NCBI RefSeq assembly: GCF_050699935.1 | Contig: NZ_JBOHGB010000012.1 | Coordinates: forward strand, 1-64,000 | Reading direction: 5' to 3' | From: Actinophytocola sp050699935 | GTDB taxonomy: Bacteria; Actinomycetota; Actinomycetes; Mycobacteriales; Pseudonocardiaceae | DNA length: 64,000 nucleotides | In this document: one piece after another, positions 59,539-64,000 of the stretch | Layout of the letters: every line of letters begins with the position of its first letter | How positions within the stretch are numbered: the first letter of the stretch is position 1 | The notes under the pieces: model-generated | Told to the model about the DNA's origin: nothing | Database searches by the model: none | Seen by the model: the letters and a program-made list of their open reading frames with translations, nothing else | Program-made: the position numbers and the translations under genes

Positions 59539-60114
59539 ATGACAGCGCCGAGAATCCAGATCTGCAGCCCCATCGGACATCCGCGAGATGCGCCGCCGGA
59601 GACTGTGGTCGCGCGAGAACCGGAACGGAAACGGGCCCCGGGCCTGGACGGTTCCGTGGTCGCCTTCCGAGTGCAGTGGGAGAGCTTCGACACCTTCATG
59701 GAGCGGGTCGGGTCGAACCTGCGCGACCGGTTCGGCGTCGTCGACGTGAACTGGTGGAAGCTGCCGAAGCTGCCGGACTGGTCGCGGGCGAGCCAGCTCG
59801 CCGTGTTCGACCGGCAGCTGACCGACCTCGCGGCGCGCAGCGACTGGGCGATCGTCGGCCTCGCGGCTTGAGGCTCCTGTACGTCATGGAGTGTCCATGA
59901 CGCCGTCAACTCCCTGCGCCACGGCCTGCCCACGGTGACAGTCGTGACCGAGCACTTCAAGAGCCTCGCCGAGATGGCGGCGAAGGCGAAGGGGGTCGAG
60001 CTGCCGATGGTCGTCGTCCCGCACCCGTTCGAGACGCTGCGTCCGAAGGTGCTCGCGGCCCTCGCGGACGAGAAGGTCGACGAGATCGTCGGCCTGATCG
60101 AACAACAACTCTAG
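59539..60114 (+). CDS. UGSC-family selenoprotein (TGA at 59869 read as selenocysteine)
   Basis: A 191-aa protein read through an in-frame TGA: codon 111 (59869-59871) is the only internal stop, and the frame continues to TAG at 60112. The sequence around it is DWAIVGLAA-Sec-GSCTSWSVHDAV, i.e. the Sec-Gly-Ser-Cys motif (Sec111, Cys114) that names the UGSC family. The part after TGA keeps a clear protein pattern (GLPTVTVVTEHFKSLAEMAAKA, MVVVPHPFETLRPK) with no start codon until residue 146. A SECIS-like hairpin follows the TGA. ATG 59539 has a GAAGGGAA site. The redox function is unknown. The partner gene follows 31 bp later. Confidence 0.88.
59882..59902 (+). promoter_or_regulatory. Bacterial SECIS hairpin after the selenocysteine TGA
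   Basis: CGTCATGGA (59882-59890), loop GTG (59891-59893), TCCATGACG (59894-59902): a perfect 9-bp stem with a 3-nt loop that begins with G. The loop lies 19 nt after the TGA, within the roughly 16-37-nt range known for bacterial SECIS elements bound by SelB. The hairpin lies in the coding sequence, as is usual in bacteria. Confidence 0.82.
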
Positions 60115-60145
60115 GACCGTTCGAGACGTTGCGGGAGGAGGGGTC

Positions 60146-61231
60146 GTGTCGGAGACCACGCGAGCCGAAAGCGGTGAATACGTATCGGACATTCTCGAGT
60201 GGACGTTGCCGGACGAGTTCACCGACGACGTGAGCGCGGCGGCGTTCGAACGGTCGGTGGACGAGGGATGGGGCGACGGCCTGCCCGTCATCGCGCCCAC
60301 GCGCCAGCGGGTCCGCCGGATGCTCGATGCGGCCGACCTCTCGGCCGAGGATGTCGTGGCCGTCCTGCCGCCGAGGAACGGCGTCGCGACCGCCGAGAAG
60401 ATCGCGGCCAACGCGGTCATGGCGGGGTGCCGGCCGCAGGACATGCCGGCTGTGGTCGCCGCGGTGGAGGCCGTCGCGATCCCGGAGTACGAGCTATACG
60501 GGACGAACACGACGACGAACCCGTGTGCACCGCTGCTGATCGTGAACGGCCCGGCACGAGCGCGTCTCGGTCTGAACACCTCCTGGGGCATGTTCGGCCC
60601 ATGCTTTCGTCCCAACGCGACGATCGGGCGGGCACTCAACCTGACGCTGATCAACATCGCCGGTCGGGTGCCCGGCGAGATCAGCAAGGGTACCTACAAG
60701 ATGCCGGGCGCCTTCACGCTGTGCGCTGCGGAGTGGGAGGAGGAGAGTCCCTGGGAGCCGCTGCACGTGTCCCGAGGCTTCGCCGCGACCGACTGCGTCG
60801 CCACCACGCTGTCGGTCGCCGGTACGACGAACATCGTCGACAGCGACAGCCATACGGGCATGGACCTGGCGTACACCCTCGCGCACACGATGAGCATCTA
60901 CGGAACCAACTCCTGGATCTTCTACGGGCAAGGTGAGTCGGCCCTCATGCTGTCGCCTCCCCACGCGCATCTGCTGGCGGAGTCATTCGACACCAGGCGT
61001 GAGCTCCAGGAGTTCTTCCATGAGACCTGCCGCATACCGCTCCAGCACTTCCCGGAGTTCCGCATCGAACGCATGCGACGCCGCGGCCTCCACGTCATCG
61101 ACGAGCGAGGCGTATGGATCAGCAACAGGCCGGACCAGTTCATGGTCTTCGTCGCCGGTGGCCCCGGCGGTTATCACTCCTGCTTCCTGCCCGGGTTCGG
61201 CGACTCGTACGCGACCAGCAGGCCGTTCTAG
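60146..61231 (+). CDS. Partner protein of the UGSC selenoprotein, function unknown
   Basis: A 361-aa soluble protein starting at GTG 60146 behind GGAGGAGGGG. No named domain. It aligns along its length with the C-terminal half of the fusion at 23460: AGCRPQDMPAVVAAVEAVAIPEYEL, GPCFRPNATIGRALNLTLINIAGRV, SPPHAHLLAES, FVAGGPGGYHS. It has several cysteines (AGC, NPC, GPC, TLC, TDC, ETC). With the selenoprotein it probably forms one enzyme. Redox or C-C/C-N bond chemistry is possible; the reaction is unknown. Confidence 0.75.
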   Translation: MSETTRAESGEYVSDILEWTLPDEFTDDVSAAAFERSVDEGWGDGLPVIAPTRQRVRRMLDAADLSAEDVVAVLPPRNGVATAEKIAANAVMAGCRPQDMPAVVAAVEAVAIPEYELYGTNTTTNPCAPLLIVNGPARARLGLNTSWGMFGPCFRPNATIGRALNLTLINIAGRVPGEISKGTYKMPGAFTLCAAEWEEESPWEPLHVSRGFAATDCVATTLSVAGTTNIVDSDSHTGMDLAYTLAHTMSIYGTNSWIFYGQGESALMLSPPHAHLLAESFDTRRELQEFFHETCRIPLQHFPEFRIERMRRRGLHVIDERGVWISNRPDQFMVFVAGGPGGYHSCFLPGFGDSYATSRPF

Positions 61232-61232
61232 C

Positions 61233-62384
61233 ATGGGCATGACCACGGAGATCATCGGCGCCGCCGAGCGCACACCCAGCCGGTCCGCGGAGGGCGTCAC
61301 GGTCCCGGAGCTCCTCGTAGAGATCGCGGGCGCCGCGGTGGACGACGCCGAGATCGCACTCCGGGATGTCGACGGCCTGCTGATCGCACCGCGGGTCATC
61401 GGCTCCCCGCTGACGATGCCGGCGACCGTCGGCGAGTACCTGGGCAGCACACCGTCCTATCTGGACATCGTGGATCTCGGCGGGGCGACCGCGGTCGGGA
61501 TGATCGCGCGTGCGTCGGCTGCGATCGCGACAGGGTTGTGCCGGCGGGTGCTGTGCGTGCTCGCGGACACCCTCGATCCCAAGTCCTTCTACCAGCGTCC
61601 CGTGCGCTGGGAGGGCGTTCCGGCGGCGGAGTTCGAGCGCCCGTTCGGCCCGATGGGCACCACAGCCGGCTACGGCCTGATCGCGCAACGGCATGCGTTC
61701 GAGTTCGGCACGACGGACGAGCAGCGGGTGAAGATCGCCGTCGACGAGCGGGCCAACGCCGCGATGAACCCCGCCGCCCTGTACCACGGCACGCCGCTCT
61801 CGACGGAGGACGTACTGGCCTCCGACCTGATCGCGGATCCGTTGCACCGCCACGAGATCGTGACGCCGTGCACCGGCGCGGCGGCCTTCGTCGTGGCCGG
61901 CGACGGAGCGGGCGGGGCACGACGCGTGTCCGTGGCCGGGTATGGCGAGCTGACCACCCATGTGTCTCCGGCGCAGGCCGGCGACCTCATGACCTCGGGT
62001 CTGGCCGGCGCCGCGCGGCGGGCGTTCGACGACGCCCGGGTCGCGCCACCGGATGTCGACGTGGCATTGCTGTATGACTGCTACACGATCGCGGTCCTCA
62101 TCGCGCTGGAGGACGCCGGCTTCTGCGCCAAGGGGCGAGGTGGCCCGTTCGTGGCCGAGCACGACCTGACATTCCGGGGCGACTTTCCGCTCAACCCGCA
62201 CGGCGGGCAGCTCTCCTTCGGACAACCCGGGCTGGCCGGCGGGGCGGGGCACGTCGTCGAGGCAATGCGGCAGCTGACCGACACGGCCGGCGACCGCCAG
62301 GTTGACGGTTGTGAGCTCGCGTTCGTGTCCGGTAACGGAGGAATCATGGGTGAGCAGGCGTGTACGGTCCTGAAGAGAGTCTGA
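61233..62384 (+). CDS. Thiolase-like protein lacking the catalytic cysteine (Ltp2-type aldolase-like)
   Basis: A 383-aa thiolase-fold protein starting at ATG 61233, one base after the upstream stop. The N-terminal nucleophile position reads DLGGATAVGMIARASAAIATG, where thiolases have Cys. The C-terminal motif NPHGGQLSFGQPG is kept. Proteins of this type, for example Ltp2 with its DUF35 partner in sterol side-chain breakdown, act as retro-aldolases. The DUF35 gene is directly downstream, which fits. Plain thiolase activity is unlikely. Confidence 0.78.
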   Translation: MGMTTEIIGAAERTPSRSAEGVTVPELLVEIAGAAVDDAEIALRDVDGLLIAPRVIGSPLTMPATVGEYLGSTPSYLDIVDLGGATAVGMIARASAAIATGLCRRVLCVLADTLDPKSFYQRPVRWEGVPAAEFERPFGPMGTTAGYGLIAQRHAFEFGTTDEQRVKIAVDERANAAMNPAALYHGTPLSTEDVLASDLIADPLHRHEIVTPCTGAAAFVVAGDGAGGARRVSVAGYGELTTHVSPAQAGDLMTSGLAGAARRAFDDARVAPPDVDVALLYDCYTIAVLIALEDAGFCAKGRGGPFVAEHDLTFRGDFPLNPHGGQLSFGQPGLAGGAGHVVEAMRQLTDTAGDRQVDGCELAFVSGNGGIMGEQACTVLKRV

Positions 62385-62393
62385 GCGGCGGAG

Positions 62394-62822
62394 ATGTCCC
62401 AGCCCCCGCCCCGCCCGGTGTCAGCGCCCGGACCGATCAGCGAACCGTTCTGGCGGGCGGCCGCGAAGGGCGTCCTCGCGATCCAGCGCTGCTCGTCCTG
62501 CCGCACGGCGATCCTCTATCCGCGAGCGCGCTGCCCGCGGTGTGGATCGCGGAGCCTGGCGTGGGAGCCGGCTCACGGACTGGCCACTTTGTACAGCTTC
62601 TCCGTGGTGCGCCGCGCGGTGCACCCGGCCTTCCGCGCGCGCCTGCCCTACGTGTACGCGCTGGTCGAGCTGTACGAGGGCCCGCGGCTCGTCACCAACG
62701 TCGTCGACTGCGACATCTCGGCGTTGCGCATCGGGATGGAGCTCGAGGTGGTGTTCGAGATGTCGGGTGACATCGCCGTTCCGTTGTTCCGCCCGGCGCG
62801 GGGAGATCGGAGGATCGAATGA
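62394..62822 (+). CDS. Zn-ribbon/OB-fold protein (DUF35 family)
   Basis: A 142-aa protein with a Zn ribbon (CSSC and CPRC, residues about 33-50) and an OB fold (LYSFSVVRRAVHPAF, PYVYALVELYEGPRLVTNVVDCD). DUF35 proteins bind acyl-CoA and pair with thiolase-like aldolases. ATG 62394 lies 9 bp after the thiolase stop. A 16-codon reading frame overlaps its end (62819-62869) but looks like spacer. It is followed by the MaoC-like gene. Confidence 0.85.
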   Translation: MSQPPPRPVSAPGPISEPFWRAAAKGVLAIQRCSSCRTAILYPRARCPRCGSRSLAWEPAHGLATLYSFSVVRRAVHPAFRARLPYVYALVELYEGPRLVTNVVDCDISALRIGMELEVVFEMSGDIAVPLFRPARGDRRIE

Positions 62823-62876
62823 ACCAACCACATGGCACCGACATCGATGTCCGCAAGAACGGGTTCTGAGGGAGTC

Positions 62877-64000
62877 ATGACAGCACACAGCGAGAACAAG
62901 CAGGCCACACTTCCTCGATTCCGGAAGCAGACCTACGAGATCGGGAGCCAGGCCCCGGACTTCGACGAGGCGGCGCTCGAAGTCACCCGCGCTCTCATCG
63001 GTCTGGACTTCCGCGCCGCCCGGGCGACGCTGGACATCTCCGAGGACGTGTGCCGGGACTACTGCAACTACATGGGCAGCCGCAATCCGCTCTTCCTGAG
63101 CCAGGATTACGGTCGCACATCACGCTGGGGCGGCATGCTCGCGCCGCCGACGATGGTCGGCGTCGCGATCACCGCACCCGGTCTGCGCGGCGTGCAGTGG
63201 ATCGCGGGAAGCCGGGGCTGGGAGTGGTACCGCCCGATCCGCCCCGGGGACCGCATCGTGCAACGCGGCAAATACACCGGCTGGGAGGTCAAGCGAGGCA
63301 GGCACGCGAACACGTTCGCCATCCAATACGGCCAGCTGGAGTGTCACAACGAGCAGCGCGAGCTCGTGGCGCGCGGCTTCGTCTCCTACATCAGGACCGC
63401 CCGTGCCGGGTCCCGCAACGCGATGAGGTTCGAGCCGCGGCGCAAGACGTGGACTCCCGAGGAGGTCCAAGAGTTCGTCGAGGCTCGCCGCCGCGAGACC
63501 ATCCGCGGCGCTGAGATCCGCTACTGGGAGGACGTGTCGGTCGGAGACCGCATCGGTCCGGTCGTCTATGGCCCGCTTCGGCTGACCGACATCGCGCTGA
63601 CCGGGGCGTTCAACGACAGCGGCGCGCTGCACGGTGAAGGACTCGCGCACCTCGGCGCCCACTACTACCAACTGGAGAACCGCCGCCGGCACCCCGCCGA
63701 CTCGTTCCTGAACGAGGAGACCGGAGTGCACGACCATCCGCACCGCGGTCACTGGGAACCGCACATGGCCACGCAGGTGGGCATGCCCGGCATGTACGAC
63801 GTCGGCAACCAGCGGGCCACCTGGTTCTGCCGGCTCGTCACTGACTGGATGGGCGACGACGCGTTCGTCGAGCAGCTGAACGCGCGGCTGGTGCGACCGA
63901 ACGTGGTGTCGGACGTGAACTGGGTGGAAGGCGTCGTGGAGGCCAAGGAGCAGGGCGAGCACGGCCCGGTCGTGCGATGCCGTCTCGTCGCCAGGAACCA
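62877..64000 (+). CDS. MaoC-like (FAS1-type) dehydratase, C-terminus cut by window edge
   Basis: Begins at ATG 62877 (site GAGGGAG); the frame is still open at 64000 after about 374 residues. The N-terminal hot-dog reads CRDYCNYMGSRNPLFLSQDYG with WGGMLAPPTMVG; the second half has VGDRIGPVVYGPLRLTDIALTGAFNDSGALHG. It shares the GMPGMYDVGNQRATWFCRLVTDWMGDD signature with the protein at 34955. It is probably an enoyl-CoA hydratase-type enzyme acting after the thiolase/DUF35 pair, or before it as hydratase. Confidence 0.82.
   Translation, partial: MTAHSENKQATLPRFRKQTYEIGSQAPDFDEAALEVTRALIGLDFRAARATLDISEDVCRDYCNYMGSRNPLFLSQDYGRTSRWGGMLAPPTMVGVAITAPGLRGVQWIAGSRGWEWYRPIRPGDRIVQRGKYTGWEVKRGRHANTFAIQYGQLECHNEQRELVARGFVSYIRTARAGSRNAMRFEPRRKTWTPEEVQEFVEARRRETIRGAEIRYWEDVSVGDRIGPVVYGPLRLTDIALTGAFNDSGALHGEGLAHLGAHYYQLENRRRHPADSFLNEETGVHDHPHRGHWEPHMATQVGMPGMYDVGNQRATWFCRLVTDWMGDDAFVEQLNARLVRPNVVSDVNWVEGVVEAKEQGEHGPVVRCRLVARN

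Noticed and set aside
62819..62869. Second candidate selenocysteine TGA after a 16-codon frame
   Set aside because: The sequence after the TGA does not continue as a protein pattern, and no hairpin follows; it is most likely spacer.
1..64000. CRISPR arrays, rRNA, tRNA genes and insertion sequences
   Set aside because: No regular repeat-spacer array, rRNA stretch, cloverleaf with CCA-proximal GGTTCRA pattern, or transposase motif was found by reading; a dedicated scan could still find a weak one.

Overview
The window is very GC-rich, uses many GTG starts and overlapping stop/start codons, and carries families typical of actinomycetes: an EspC-like type VII target, an EI24 membrane protein, a luciferase-like (F420-type) oxidoreductase, and PHO boxes of the Streptomyces kind. 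It most resembles a filamentous actinomycete chromosome, perhaps Pseudonocardiaceae. The genus cannot be named from sequence reading alone. Both ends cut a gene: the [2Fe-2S] subunit of a molybdenum hydroxylase at the left and a MaoC-like dehydratase at the right.

1-13.0 kb: a minus-strand catabolic operon. It encodes an ABC importer (binding protein, ATPase, two permeases), a luciferase-like oxidoreductase, a DRE-TIM (homocitrate/isopropylmalate synthase-like) enzyme, a RidA protein, an enamidase-like amidohydrolase, a cysteine hydrolase and a three-subunit molybdenum hydroxylase. This looks like uptake and hydroxylation/ring opening of an N-heterocycle. A divergent GntR regulator is flanked by two copies of a 19-bp operator. 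Next is a frame-disrupted aadA-like gene.

13.8-20.6 kb: a minus-strand cluster of exported and membrane proteins: type VII-secretion-like proteins, a Tat-exported cysteine-rich protein resembling the methylamine dehydrogenase light chain, MauD-like and MauE-like maturation proteins, and a membrane-anchored beta-propeller.

20.6-36.6 kb: a second catabolic island. It has an ABC importer with two binding proteins, a cyclase/formamidase-like enzyme, a fusion of a UGSC-like domain with its partner domain, two FadH/old-yellow-enzyme-like reductases that both lack one iron-sulfur cysteine, a lactonase-like hydrolase, an XRE-cupin regulator, a CoA ligase and a MaoC-like dehydratase.

36.6-44.6 kb: a phosphate/arsenic island: pstSCAB with a degenerate response regulator, an aquaporin, two ArsR repressors and two arsenate reductases. 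PHO boxes lie before pstS and, unexpectedly, before the arsR-aquaporin pair. Two ruined genes (a kinase-like ATPase and a P-type ATPase) lie on either side.

47.7-64 kb: acyl-CoA-type catabolism: amidohydrolase, enoyl-CoA hydratase, CoA transferase, a TRAP transporter, an acyl-CoA ligase, a cupin, a ThDP enzyme, thiolase-like and DUF35 proteins and a MaoC protein. A TetR regulator sits in the middle, and an 18-bp palindrome recurs at three promoters. The most striking gene, at 59539-60114, is a UGSC-family selenoprotein. Its in-frame TGA (selenocysteine) is followed, at the right distance, by a perfect 9-bp stem with a 3-nt loop, a bacterial SECIS element. The partner gene follows directly, and the same two proteins are fused, without selenocysteine, in the second island.
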